Shown piece by piece: positions 6,262-15,202 of a stretch of 38,267 nt of DNA. Made by a program: the position numbers and the translations under genes. This DNA is from Candidatus Minthosoma equi (GTDB taxonomy: Bacteria; Bacteroidota; Bacteroidia; Bacteroidales; Bacteroidaceae): assembly GCA_018064885.1 (NCBI GenBank), contig JAGHUI010000012.1, forward strand, positions 1 through 38,267, in the 5' to 3' direction. The notes under the pieces were generated by a model that made no database searches, had not been told where the DNA came from, and worked only from the letters and a program-made list of their open reading frames with translations. How positions within the stretch are numbered: position 1 is the stretch's first letter; each line of letters begins with the position of its first letter.

Positions 6262-7863
6262 ATGACAAAAGAAGAAATCTTCAACATACTTAACGAACTT
6301 ACATCATGCTATTCCTTTGGAAGAATACTTGGTTACATCCAATTTGAAACTGGAATGGGAGCTGTCGGCTTGCTTCAAAATAGCCAATTAGCTAACGACA
6401 AACGTTTGATGGCATCGGAAAAGAATTTGCTGACCGGAATGTGGGTAAACAACATTGATTTGAGCAAGACATCATGGAATGTTCATGAAGACCAAAGCAC
6501 CTTAGATAAGCTGTATTCAATAATGGATGACCTTCACAATTGTTATCAATACACAGAAGAAACGACTTTTGAAGAGCAAATCAAGGAAATTGCTTTCTAC
6601 GAAGGTGACGAAGGCTTTGATAAGCAGTTCGTTAGATTTGCCATGAAGAAATATGGTCATGCAGAACTAAATTACTGCCTTGAAAAACACTATTCGCTTT
6701 CTGTTTCACGCTTTGCATCCACATACTCAAAGATGAAACGACTCGTTGAGATGCAAATTTCACGTAGGATTGAAGCTACAAAAAACAAAAGCCACCGCTA
6801 CATTTCACCACTGAATGCATTCACGATCAAAGAAAAAGACTTGATAAAGCATTTCACTCCTGAAGAGCGTATTGTCATTGATACGTTTACAACAGTGTTA
6901 GGTGTTGATCGTGGCGAATCTCCTATAAGGGACATTGCAGATAGAAACGAATATCTTTTCCGACCCATCATCAAACTTCCAAATGACAAAGGACGTTTCA
7001 TCCCTGATTTTAACGCCATCGCAATCGCTTTTAACGAAACTCCAATGTTCTTTATCAGAGATACAAAAGAATTCAAAGAAAAGGAATTGGGACAGATTAT
7101 CGGCGAAGCTGCAGAGGATCTGGTCGTTGATATTCTATGCAAAAGATTTCCAAGTGAGAACATCATTGCGAGAAGAAAGATACGAAAAGCAAAGACAGGT
7201 AACGAGACTTCCGAGATTGATGTGTTGCTTCACGTACCGGAATCCAATGCCGTTGTGGTGTTTCAGGTGAAAAGCAAGCGCCTTAAAGAATCATCCAGAC
7301 AAGGCAACAAAAATGAACTATTCAAAGATTACGAAGCTGCTATAAATAAGGCTTACGAACAGGGATTGGCATGCATTGACTGCTTAAAGCACTATTCTGA
7401 TTATGAGAGCATAAAGGATTTGTCTTTCATGAACTCGCAAACACGTTTCTTTGCACTTTGCATTACACTCGATCAGTATCCTACAATTACGACCCAAGGA
7501 CATTGCCTATTGTCACCTTCTTATCGGCCAGATACTCCACCAATAACGATGACGGCACTAGATCTTGATGAAGTTATGGACATGATTCCACGTGACGAGT
7601 TCATAAACTATCTCTCCGTAAGAACAGAGCTTATAAATTCAGACATTCGTGGATTGAATGAAATGTTCTATATTGGCGCTTATGTTCTTAACGCATTAGA
7701 AGGACCCGTTTACATCACGAAGAAAAATATCACTCGTGAACATGCAATCTTTGGAGATTACATTTATAACGAATTCATTCAAAGAGGACGTAAAATTAAC
7801 TCCTTTGATGACATTGCTCAATTCATCAGCAAGAATCCTATTCCAACTATTCAATGCCAATAG
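6262..7863 (+). CDS. hypothetical protein with PD-(D/E)XK-like nuclease core
   Basis: I do not recognise this 533-aa protein as a named family. Residues about 280-340 fit a restriction-endonuclease-like core: a helix with E282 and E285 (IIGEAAEDLVVDIL), then D320 in SEIDVLL, a 14-residue gap, and QVK (Q335, K337) in the strand VVVFQVKSK. Q in place of the central E is accepted in many active members. The N-terminal 200 residues are mostly helical with no known motif; residues after 350 are mixed. There is no signal peptide or membrane segment, so it is cytoplasmic. It is followed 6 bp later by a PIN-like gene in an obvious operon and sits between an accessory island and a restriction-modification operon. 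I infer a nuclease in a defence system, not proven. Confidence 0.7.
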   Translation: MTKEEIFNILNELTSCYSFGRILGYIQFETGMGAVGLLQNSQLANDKRLMASEKNLLTGMWVNNIDLSKTSWNVHEDQSTLDKLYSIMDDLHNCYQYTEETTFEEQIKEIAFYEGDEGFDKQFVRFAMKKYGHAELNYCLEKHYSLSVSRFASTYSKMKRLVEMQISRRIEATKNKSHRYISPLNAFTIKEKDLIKHFTPEERIVIDTFTTVLGVDRGESPIRDIADRNEYLFRPIIKLPNDKGRFIPDFNAIAIAFNETPMFFIRDTKEFKEKELGQIIGEAAEDLVVDILCKRFPSENIIARRKIRKAKTGNETSEIDVLLHVPESNAVVVFQVKSKRLKESSRQGNKNELFKDYEAAINKAYEQGLACIDCLKHYSDYESIKDLSFMNSQTRFFALCITLDQYPTITTQGHCLLSPSYRPDTPPITMTALDLDEVMDMIPRDEFINYLSVRTELINSDIRGLNEMFYIGAYVLNALEGPVYITKKNITREHAIFGDYIYNEFIQRGRKINSFDDIAQFISKNPIPTIQCQ

Positions 7864-7869
7864 CCGACT

Positions 7870-9117
7870 ATGCTCAAAATCTACCTTGACTGGAACTGCA
7901 TCACTCATAGCAAAGACCGATTCCCATACATCCTTGAAATAGCAGAAGAATGTGCCAACCGCTTTATATTTCCATACTCCAATGCGCACGTTCGTGACCT
8001 GCTTGTAAGCCGTAAGAGCAATAACGAATACTATCAGCAAGATCTTGACCTGTTGACGCGCATCTGTGGCAAACACTTTCTGCATTTTGACGGAAAAGTC
8101 ATGCAGCCAATGTTTGGGTTGCCACAGGATTTTATTGACGAATGCGGTGACTTGTTGGAGATTATACAGAAAACGGAATTCATCAATCCTACCATTTATC
8201 AGCAGATAAAAGAGCACACACGCAGTTATATCCCAAAAGATCTGTATAAGCGCATTCAAGGGGCAGAACCGAAAGATGCTATCAAGCTGATTAACCATTA
8301 CATCCAGACAATCCAACCCGACAAGAATCTGCACTGCATTATGGAGGAGTCAAATCCTTTCAAACAGCTCTCTACTATTGAATCGCAGTTCAAAAGCGTA
8401 TGCCTAGGGCTTGACATTTTCGGTTTCCATCCGGAAAAGAAGAACAAGCAGATTACAAACATCGATGCTGATGCCAGTCATATCTTCTATGCTGCTCATT
8501 GTGACTACCTTGTGAGTGATGATAAAGGAATGATAGCCAAAGCAAAGGCGCTCTACTACACATATGGGTTCGCAACAAAGGTTATACGTCCAGAAGAACT
8601 GAAAGAAGTTGTGGATGAAGAATACGCAAAAGGCTTTAATCTTAGCTACATCGTGGATTGCATCGATACCTATGGGAAACCGCGCCATGAAGCTGACGGA
8701 GCACATTACCGCTTGATGCCAACACCAATATTCGGATTGTTCAATGCTTGTATGATGTTAGACGAGAAATTTTGTTATGAAGGCAAATTAAAATCAGCCA
8801 TCTTCTGCTATTCGTTCAATAGCACGCCATACCTGTACTATACTGAAATGGAACGTTTCTTTGACTTTGTCCGACAGATATTGCCACATTCGGAACTCGA
8901 TAGATTTGAGAAAGAATACGTCACGCCAATAACCTCCCGCGATGTACAAACTACAGCTACGGCACGTTACCTCATTGATGTCCCAGATTTAGATTTAGTG
9001 ATTCAATTCCTAAGTGACCCTCTTGCACCGGTTCCATGTCCGATGATGCAGATTGTAGTAGGTGATAATTGCAAGCAGGCAATAAAGAAATTGACGAAAA
9101 GTACTGATTCTAATTGA
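7870..9117 (+). CDS. hypothetical protein with PIN-like nuclease domain
   Basis: The 415-aa product opens with LKIYLDWNCIT, a beta strand ending in an acidic residue (D7), as in PIN-fold ribonucleases. A second acid (D43) follows in AHVRDLL. IDADASHIFYAAHCDYLVSD supplies D199/D201 and D217/D218 at the positions of the later metal-binding acids of PIN domains. The insert between them (about 50-190) is long and helical. Residues 240-415 form an extra unrecognised domain (PRHEADGAHYRL, LDVPDLDLVIQF-like strands). The gene starts 6 bp after the PD-(D/E)XK-like gene, so the two are surely co-transcribed. A metal-dependent RNase role is inferred from the fold. It is not a standard VapC, being three times longer and lacking a small antitoxin. 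Confidence 0.68.
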   Translation: MLKIYLDWNCITHSKDRFPYILEIAEECANRFIFPYSNAHVRDLLVSRKSNNEYYQQDLDLLTRICGKHFLHFDGKVMQPMFGLPQDFIDECGDLLEIIQKTEFINPTIYQQIKEHTRSYIPKDLYKRIQGAEPKDAIKLINHYIQTIQPDKNLHCIMEESNPFKQLSTIESQFKSVCLGLDIFGFHPEKKNKQITNIDADASHIFYAAHCDYLVSDDKGMIAKAKALYYTYGFATKVIRPEELKEVVDEEYAKGFNLSYIVDCIDTYGKPRHEADGAHYRLMPTPIFGLFNACMMLDEKFCYEGKLKSAIFCYSFNSTPYLYYTEMERFFDFVRQILPHSELDRFEKEYVTPITSRDVQTTATARYLIDVPDLDLVIQFLSDPLAPVPCPMMQIVVGDNCKQAIKKLTKSTDSN

Positions 9118-9142
9118 CGATTTGCATGCATAATGGGCTAAA

Positions 9143-9196
9143 ATTGAGTTAAAATCTCAATAATCTTTATTATTTGAGAAATTCTTATTATCTTTG
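9143..9196 (+). promoter_or_regulatory. promoter (-7 TATCTTTG at 9189-9196) overlapped by TTGAG/CTCAA half-sites
   Basis: Three half-sites lie just before the -7 box: TTGAG at 9144-9148, CTCAA at 9156-9160 and TTGAG at 9174-9178. The first two form ATTGAG-7 bp-CTCAAT. The last two form a longer, nearly perfect inverted repeat (TCTCAATAAT against ATTATTTGAGA, 9155-9179). A protein bound there would cover the -33 region. This fits autoregulated restriction-modification expression, which is inference. The TTG at 9174 cannot be the real gene start because it precedes the -7 box. Confidence 0.55.
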
Positions 9197-9245
9197 TACT
9201 CTTAAATGTTATTTCAGGTTTACACCTGTCGTCACCAATAGAATC

Positions 9246-12200
9246 ATGGCAGAAAACAAATACATACAAACTCCTTCACAATCTATCCAGAAGTCCTATC
9301 TCAGACAGCCTGTTGAGACAGGTATACTGGAGAAATTCCGTTCGCAGTTGTCAATACTCCTGAAAGAGCTTAACCCTACAGACATTGAGGAGGCAAACAA
9401 GGGGCGCGTCAAAACGTTCCTTGAGCATACTCTCTGGCCGTCTGCATTGTATGAGATCAATGCTGTTGGTAGAACCGACCTTACAATCAAGGATAAAAAC
9501 CTTGAGCGTAACGTTGTGCTGTTTGAGTTTAAGAGAGTCAACAGTTTGGAGATGGTGACAAAGGACGATATGGTCAGAAAGGGTATGTTTGAACTTATTC
9601 TGTACTACATCCTCGAAGAGCATGAGAACAAGAATAACAACATCAAGCATCTCATCCTGTCTGACGGATACAGGTATTTCGTTTTTGAGAAAGGATTGTT
9701 CTGGGATTTGTTTGGTAAAGACAAGAAACTGGTTCATGACATTATCTCGTCAGAGCATACAAGCGGAGAAAAGCGCGAATACATTTACACTCAGATTATC
9801 AAGCCCAAGGTTGAAGCCGTAAAGGACAAGTTGGAATATACATTTGTTGATTTAGATTCATTTACGAGGGACATTGAATCTGAAGACATTGTGTCTAAGC
9901 CAAAATTCAAGGCTCTGTATAAGTTATTCTCACCGACACACCTACAAAAACTGCCCTTCTCTGAAGACCATAATACACTTAACAAGCGTTTCTACACGGA
10001 ACTTCTCTACATCATGGGATTAGAGGAACGTGGACAGAAACACCAGATTCAGCGTCTTAAGGAGGAGTGCCAGCAGCCATATTCCCTCTTTGAGCAAGCC
10101 TATGCTATGCTTGCCGACTATGAGTTTAATGAAACTGCAATTGATGCAAATGAGGATAAGCGCTTTGAGACAGCCCTTGGTCTTGTGATTGTATGGATCA
10201 ACCGCACGCTCTTCATGAAACTTCTTGAGTCACAGCTCATAGCCTTTAACTCAGATAGGAAGAAGTTTGCCTTCTTTGAGAAGATAACAGATTTTGGCAT
10301 GATGCACTATCTGTTCTGCAAGGTGATGGCCATTCCAGAGAATGAGCGTTCGGAAGAGATGAAGAAGAAATTCGGTGAAGTGCCGTACCTCAACAGTTCG
10401 CTCTTTGAACTTACAGCCATTGAGAAGAAATTCTTCCCCGTGAGCAGCCTTCGCAATAGTGAAGTGGAAATAATGAAGGGAACTTGTCTAAAGAACAAGA
10501 AAGACAAGGTGGCGACAGGCAAGATCGGCATCCTTGACTACCTGAAGCAATTCCTTGACAGCTATGACTTCGGTGCTGATGCTGGCGAAAGCGGAAAAAC
10601 CATCATCAATGCTTCTGTGCTGGGCCTCATCTTTGAGAAAATCAATGGCTATAAGGATGGCTCGTTCTTTACCCCTGGTTACATCACGTCCTATCTCTGC
10701 CGTGAGACATTGAGACGTTGCGTTACGGACAAGTACAATGCCAAGTACGGAACAAGCTACAGTGATTTTGCAGAACTGGCATACGACTTCGACCATACCG
10801 ACAAGGTAAGGCGCGATGAAGTAAACAACATGATCAACAGTATTCGCGTCTGCGACCCTGCTGTGGGTAGTGGTCACTTTGTGGTGTCTGCACTCAACGA
10901 GTTTATTGCCATAAAGCGTGAACTGAATGTATTGAAAACTATTGACGGCAAGCGCTTCAAGTATCGTGTTGACATCGAGGACGACGAACTTGTTGTGACT
11001 GATGCTGATGGTGAGCTGCGTTACAATCCTGACGATGCTGAAAGCCAAATCGTACAGGAAACGCTTTTTGAGGAAAAGCGCACAATCATAGAGAACTGTC
11101 TTTTCGGTGTTGACATCAACCCCAATAGTGCTGAAATCTGCCAGCTCCGTCTCTGGATAGAGTTGCTGAAGCATGCCTATTACCAGCCAAAGGGATCGGA
11201 TGGTAAGCGCCACCTGCAAACCCTTCCGAACATCGACATCAACATCAAGTGTGGCAATTCGCTGGTAATGAAATACACACTTGATGCTCCTATCGATAAA
11301 GTGCTGCGTGGCGCAAATGTCACTATGGGTGAATACCGCAAGCATGTAGCCGACTACAAGAACTGCCCATCAAAAGAAAACAAACGTACCGTAGAACAAG
11401 ACATTGCCCAGATAAAGTCAACACTTGATGAGGGTTATGACAAGGAAACGTCCGAATACAAGAAATGGGTGAAAGTATGCTCCGACATTCTTGCACGTGA
11501 TAATTCCCTGTTTCCTCCTGAAGAAGAAGAGACAAAGGTTTTGATAGACTTGCGTAAGAAAGAGGCAAAGCTTCGTCAGGCACTTGAGGAGGTTTCTTCT
11601 CGTCATGCCCGACTTAAAGCCTTTGAGTGGCGTTACGAGTTCCCAGAGGTGCTGAACGACAAAGGACAGTTCGATGGCTTTGAATGCATCATTGGCAATC
11701 CTCCTTATGGTGTTTCTATTCAGAACGAATATCGAAAGACAGTGGAGGAGAAGTACGAACATGTGCCGGATTATAAAATATGCCTATATTTCATCTCGCT
11801 TGGACAGAAACTGCTGAAGAACAATGGTTATCTGGCTTATATCATACCAAATTCTTGGTTGTTTAATCAGAATGCGCAGAATTACCGAGAGACATTGAAT
11901 AAAATAGATGCTGATCATCCAAGTGCATGGACAATTCATGAACTTCTGGATTGCACGAATATTCAGATTTTTGACTCGGCAACGGTACGAAATACCGTAA
12001 TGATAATGCAAAAAAGCCTATCTCCATCAGAGATGATATTCTATAAGAATACGCGTGACCTGATTGAGAGTCAGGATGATGAGGATGCCGACGGAAAGAA
12101 GCAGAAGGACGATGGCAAGATTCTTTTCGGCAAGTTGGTGGCTCGTGAAACACGTTCAATTTCCTTCAACGACATAATAGCCGATTTTGCTCAGAACTGG

Positions 12201-13007
12201 GGATTGGCTTTCTTCTTGACCAAAGATGAAAATCGAGTAGTTGGTAAAATTGAAGAGAATACTGCCACCATAGAATCTGTATTCGAGGAAATATCGCAAG
12301 GTATCATTGCATACGATAAACTTAAAGGTGTAATCAAGTGTGATATAAAAAATAGAATTTATCATCATGAAACTTACCATGAAGGTTGTAAACAATGGTT
12401 GCGAGGTTTTGACGTGAACAAATATAAAGTTACTTGGAATACGGATCCTGCCAAACGTAGTGACAAGAAAACCGATAGGGAAATATACGTAGAATATGAC
12501 AAAATACCTAAGGCTCGCAACAAGAAGTATTTTATGGGTAAACGAATGTTGATTCGTGAAATTACCAATCCTTCTCTATTTGCAGCAATCACGGATGAGG
12601 AGTTGTATCATGATCCTGCAATTCTTGTTGTAAAGGATAGCGAGAAATATTCTCTGGAACTTGCATGTGCAATATTGAACTCTCAACTAGCTGCCTTCTA
12701 TCATTTCCGTCACTCTCCAAAAGCGACGAAGGGAGCATTTCCAAAGATTATGATAGCAGACGTAAGGTCTTTCCCTCTCCCTGTTGTCAATGAAGACAAT
12801 AGAGAAATTGCAGAGAAAATTGAAATACTCTTTGGTGACATACAGGATGAAGTTAAGAAGCCTGAATATGATAAAGATTCAATCAAAAGTTTACAATGGC
12901 AGATTGATTATTGGGTATTCAAACTTTATGGTATCGAAGGTGCCGACATTAATATAATCTCTGAGGACTTTATGGAAACGAAGCCTTCTGATATAAATAT
13001 AGAATAA
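9246..13007 (+). CDS. type IIG-like restriction-modification fusion (Eco57I-type methylase)
   Basis: One 1253-aa chain combines cleavage, methylation and DNA recognition. The N-terminus has a PD-(D/E)XK site: D78 (GRTDLTI), then E94 and K96 (VVLFEFKR). The centre holds the SAM-binding motif DPAVGSGHFV (about residue 536), the FGVDINPNSAEICQLRLWIE block (about 620), and the catalytic NPPYG motif (about 818), as in gamma-class N6-adenine methylases. The last 300 residues (YHHETYHEGCKQWLRGFDVN and RNKKYFMGKRMLIREITNPS) resemble a TaqI-like specificity domain. I chose the ATG at 9246 over the TTG at 9174 because the -7 box lies between them. The product should protect self DNA and cut unmodified DNA. 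The recognition site cannot be read from sequence. Confidence 0.9.
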   Translation: MAENKYIQTPSQSIQKSYLRQPVETGILEKFRSQLSILLKELNPTDIEEANKGRVKTFLEHTLWPSALYEINAVGRTDLTIKDKNLERNVVLFEFKRVNSLEMVTKDDMVRKGMFELILYYILEEHENKNNNIKHLILSDGYRYFVFEKGLFWDLFGKDKKLVHDIISSEHTSGEKREYIYTQIIKPKVEAVKDKLEYTFVDLDSFTRDIESEDIVSKPKFKALYKLFSPTHLQKLPFSEDHNTLNKRFYTELLYIMGLEERGQKHQIQRLKEECQQPYSLFEQAYAMLADYEFNETAIDANEDKRFETALGLVIVWINRTLFMKLLESQLIAFNSDRKKFAFFEKITDFGMMHYLFCKVMAIPENERSEEMKKKFGEVPYLNSSLFELTAIEKKFFPVSSLRNSEVEIMKGTCLKNKKDKVATGKIGILDYLKQFLDSYDFGADAGESGKTIINASVLGLIFEKINGYKDGSFFTPGYITSYLCRETLRRCVTDKYNAKYGTSYSDFAELAYDFDHTDKVRRDEVNNMINSIRVCDPAVGSGHFVVSALNEFIAIKRELNVLKTIDGKRFKYRVDIEDDELVVTDADGELRYNPDDAESQIVQETLFEEKRTIIENCLFGVDINPNSAEICQLRLWIELLKHAYYQPKGSDGKRHLQTLPNIDINIKCGNSLVMKYTLDAPIDKVLRGANVTMGEYRKHVADYKNCPSKENKRTVEQDIAQIKSTLDEGYDKETSEYKKWVKVCSDILARDNSLFPPEEEETKVLIDLRKKEAKLRQALEEVSSRHARLKAFEWRYEFPEVLNDKGQFDGFECIIGNPPYGVSIQNEYRKTVEEKYEHVPDYKICLYFISLGQKLLKNNGYLAYIIPNSWLFNQNAQNYRETLNKIDADHPSAWTIHELLDCTNIQIFDSATVRNTVMIMQKSLSPSEMIFYKNTRDLIESQDDEDADGKKQKDDGKILFGKLVARETRSISFNDIIADFAQNWGLAFFLTKDENRVVGKIEENTATIESVFEEISQGIIAYDKLKGVIKCDIKNRIYHHETYHEGCKQWLRGFDVNKYKVTWNTDPAKRSDKKTDREIYVEYDKIPKARNKKYFMGKRMLIREITNPSLFAAITDEELYHDPAILVVKDSEKYSLELACAILNSQLAAFYHFRHSPKATKGAFPKIMIADVRSFPLPVVNEDNREIAEKIEILFGDIQDEVKKPEYDKDSIKSLQWQIDYWVFKLYGIEGADINIISEDFMETKPSDINIE

Positions 13008-13009
13008 AT

Positions 13010-13210
13010 ATGGCGGACAATAATGGTTCTAAGGCAAACATTTACCCATGCATAGTTTGTGGACATGAGTCGTACGTGAACGAACAAGGATACTATGAAT
13101 GTCCTGTATGCGGCCACTACGGATGGGAAGGTGAAAGTTATACTGGCTATCCTGATAGAACGTTAGAAAAGTCAAAATCAAAATATGAACGACAAACAAC
13201 AATGGTTTGA
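13010..13210 (+). CDS. small zinc-ribbon protein (CPCC-like)
   Basis: The 66-aa protein has two CxxC knuckles, CIVCGH and CPVCGHYGWE, about 17 residues apart, the layout of a zinc ribbon resembling the cysteine-rich CPCC family. The ATG lies two bases after the stop of the restriction-modification gene, and the 3' end overlaps the next gene by 26 bp in another frame. It is therefore tightly embedded in the operon. Its role is unknown; zinc ribbons of this size often bind nucleic acid or a protein partner. Confidence 0.7.
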   Translation: MADNNGSKANIYPCIVCGHESYVNEQGYYECPVCGHYGWEGESYTGYPDRTLEKSKSKYERQTTMV

Positions 13211-14003
13211 GACACAGTGCCTGAAGCAGGGAATCTGTGCAGAAGATATTTTCGTGGTGGGCGATTACGCTACCAACAAGGAGGGTGACTTCCTCTACTC
13301 GGTGATACACGAGGAGGGGGAAGACACCATGAACCATGTAGCCGCTTGCGACCTTGCTGATTGCGAGAGCGACTATGCTGAGTGGCTGCTGAACCTGATG
13401 CAGAACCTCGAAGAAGGTTGCCGTGAGGGCGACATGATACTCACAACACGTTCGGAGAGTGATTGGCGTGAGATAGCCAAGGTGTTCAAGGAGTGCATCT
13501 GTCGCAATCAGGAGTTCAACGAGGAATGGCGCAACGAGTTGATGCAGAATCCTGCTGTAGGCGTTTACGAACCGGATGCGTCTGTGCAGATTGACTCTCG
13601 CATGGGCAAGTACCTCGGAATGCGCAATATAGAGCATACTTCCTGCGAGAACGTTCCTGCCGTCATTCTGCCTCGCGAATTTGAAGGAATGGGTGGCTAT
13701 CGCTTTGCACTAAAGGTGGTTGATGTGGATAACTTCGTTGAGATTTACTCCAATATTCAGTATGATGGTCAGCATAAGCCTTTCCGCATCCTTGCCGAAT
13801 TGGAAGAGGAGGTTGAGAAGGATTGGAAGAACGAGAGCAAAGTGCTGGAAGAGCACTACATTGACACGTATGATGAAGGTTTTGGTCCTGGTCATGGTGC
13901 TGACATGGCATGGTTCAGATTCTCGCACTTTGAGGTTGATAATGAGATTGATGACCGTTATCGTACCTTCTATGCTTGTTACACCATCAATTTTGACAAG
14001 TAA
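13185..14003 (+). CDS. hypothetical acidic protein in the restriction-modification operon
   Basis: I do not recognise this 272-aa protein. It is acidic, with no signal peptide, membrane segment or nuclease motif visible. Stretches such as DIFVVGDYATNKEGDFLYSV and the C-terminal YRTFYACYTINF look like ordinary mixed alpha/beta protein. The ATG at 13185 overlaps the end of the zinc-ribbon gene by 26 bp, pointing to coupled translation, and the stop is 8 bp before the next gene. Position suggests an accessory role for the restriction enzyme or an independent defence function carried on the same transcript. Confidence 0.75.
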   Translation: MNDKQQWFETQCLKQGICAEDIFVVGDYATNKEGDFLYSVIHEEGEDTMNHVAACDLADCESDYAEWLLNLMQNLEEGCREGDMILTTRSESDWREIAKVFKECICRNQEFNEEWRNELMQNPAVGVYEPDASVQIDSRMGKYLGMRNIEHTSCENVPAVILPREFEGMGGYRFALKVVDVDNFVEIYSNIQYDGQHKPFRILAELEEEVEKDWKNESKVLEEHYIDTYDEGFGPGHGADMAWFRFSHFEVDNEIDDRYRTFYACYTINFDK

Positions 14004-14011
14004 ACAGCCGA

Positions 14012-15007
14012 ATGTTTATTGATACACTAAAACAGTATCTCGCAGAACTTGAACAGACGAAGGTGGGAGGCAGAAGTGTCTCTCGCCTCGTTCTTGACGT
14101 GCGTTCGGGTAAGGTGGAAGTGGAATTTGCTGAAGATAATAGCGCAGACGAGGGGTTGCGTCTTGAACGATACGAACGTCACGATGCCACCAAGATACAG
14201 GGATGGAAAGACGATTTCGTGAAGTGGGAACGCAAACATCACGGACGCATAGGCGAACAGGATTACAAGGAGCGTGTGGTGAAGGAACTACAGTTGCTGC
14301 TTGGTTCTACATTCCTTGTGCCAGATGAAGATTTGCTGAACGCGCAGAAGATTCAGTCGGCAATGGATGAACTCGACAAATGGCAAATTGGTCGCGAACA
14401 TAAAGTGAAGTTCGCTTTGTTGTGCGACCTTGTGGAGTACCAAGATGGTTATTTCAGCTTTGATGAATTGGACGCCATTGAAGACTATCTGGAAGATAAT
14501 CATCACAGCCTGAGCGCCAAGGATATTGATGCTTTGCTACGCTTCAAGACCATGATGTGCCTCTGTTATGAACGTACACACAAGAAGGAGGATTTCGTGG
14601 CTCTGTCCGATTCGCGTAAGGAGATTATGCATGACATTCTGCGACTCATAGGCAAAGGCGATTGGATTTCGCCAGCCAGCGTTGACGGCATACGACTGAT
14701 GTTGAAGACCGTGTTGGGAGTTGTGCCTGGTGCGCTGACTACAGATGATGCTCAACGGTCAGCTTTGTTATGGAAACTACTCGAACAAGGCAAGGGCGAT
14801 CGTGTGAAGGTGACGATGCAGAACCTTATCGGCTACTTCATTTCGCGCAAGATGCTTTCGGAAGGTTCGCCAGCACAGAACAAGGCTTTCTTTGGAAACG
14901 ACGAAGGTTATTCGAATATAGACAAGGGTATCAACGAGAACGAAATGTCGAATGGTTTCAAAGCCATACTGCCACTCCTGGACAAGTATATTCCCAAGAA
15001 ACGATAA
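14012..15007 (+). CDS. hypothetical protein, last gene of the restriction-modification operon
   Basis: This 331-aa protein matches no family I know. It is rich in charged residues and predicted helix; the middle (QIGREHKVKFALLCDLVEYQ, then FDELDAIEDYLEDNHHSLSA) and the C-terminus (GFKAILPLLDKYIPKKR) are the most regular parts. There is no signal peptide, membrane segment or obvious catalytic motif. It follows the previous gene by 8 bp and is followed by a strong terminator at 15058, so it closes the operon that begins at 9246. Confidence 0.75.
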   Translation: MFIDTLKQYLAELEQTKVGGRSVSRLVLDVRSGKVEVEFAEDNSADEGLRLERYERHDATKIQGWKDDFVKWERKHHGRIGEQDYKERVVKELQLLLGSTFLVPDEDLLNAQKIQSAMDELDKWQIGREHKVKFALLCDLVEYQDGYFSFDELDAIEDYLEDNHHSLSAKDIDALLRFKTMMCLCYERTHKKEDFVALSDSRKEIMHDILRLIGKGDWISPASVDGIRLMLKTVLGVVPGALTTDDAQRSALLWKLLEQGKGDRVKVTMQNLIGYFISRKMLSEGSPAQNKAFFGNDEGYSNIDKGINENEMSNGFKAILPLLDKYIPKKR

Positions 15008-15042
15008 GCGCAGACGTAAGCGGAAATAAGCGAACGTAAGCG
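15005..15042 (+). repeat. short TAAGCG repeat behind the operon
   Basis: TAAGCG occurs four times (15005, 15017, 15027, 15037), the last three exactly 10 bp apart. The first overlaps the end of the coding sequence. It lies between the stop codon and the terminator and may be slippage-derived. Confidence 0.5.
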
Positions 15043-15057
15043 AAACGATTTACTGAG

Positions 15058-15100
15058 TGCTCAACTCTCATTTTTTTGAGGGTTGGGCATTTTTCTTTTA
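15058..15100 (+). terminator. rho-independent terminator of the restriction-modification operon
   Basis: A 13-bp stem (TGCTCAACTCTCA against TGAGGGTTGGGCA, two G-T pairs) with a 6-base loop is followed by a T-rich run. It lies 50 bp after the last gene of the operon. Confidence 0.85.
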
Positions 15101-15171
15101 TACTGTAATTCAAGTGGTTAGAGGTGAGAGTTGAGAAAAGTTGAAGTTTTTTCTCAGATTATTTCCACAGA

Positions 15172-15202
15172 TTTGCTTCGCTCTACCGCTTATCTACCTT
15201 TG
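15172..15202 (+). promoter_or_regulatory. complete Bacteroidetes promoter (TTTG-19 bp-TACCTTTG)
   Basis: The -33 box TTTG (15172-15175) and the -7 box TACCTTTG (15195-15202) are 19 bp apart, an ideal spacing. It should drive the Bro-N antirepressor gene at 15308 and the module behind it. Together with the terminator at 15058 it explains most of the 300-bp gap 15008-15307. Confidence 0.8.

Noticed and set aside
7870-9117. PIN-like gene as a VapC toxin
   Set aside because: It is about three times the usual VapC length and has no small VapB-type gene upstream; its partner is a 533-aa protein.
9174-9245. upstream TTG start for the restriction-methylase
   Set aside because: The -7 box at 9189-9196 lies downstream of this TTG, so the transcript cannot include it.
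10488-11345. 285-aa minus-strand frame inside the restriction-methylase gene
   Set aside because: It lies opposite the SAM-binding motif of a clear methylase and has no promoter or family features.
15005-15042. TAAGCG repeats as replication-origin iterons
   Set aside because: There are only four short copies, partly in coding sequence, with no replication protein gene and no A/T-rich unwinding region beside them.
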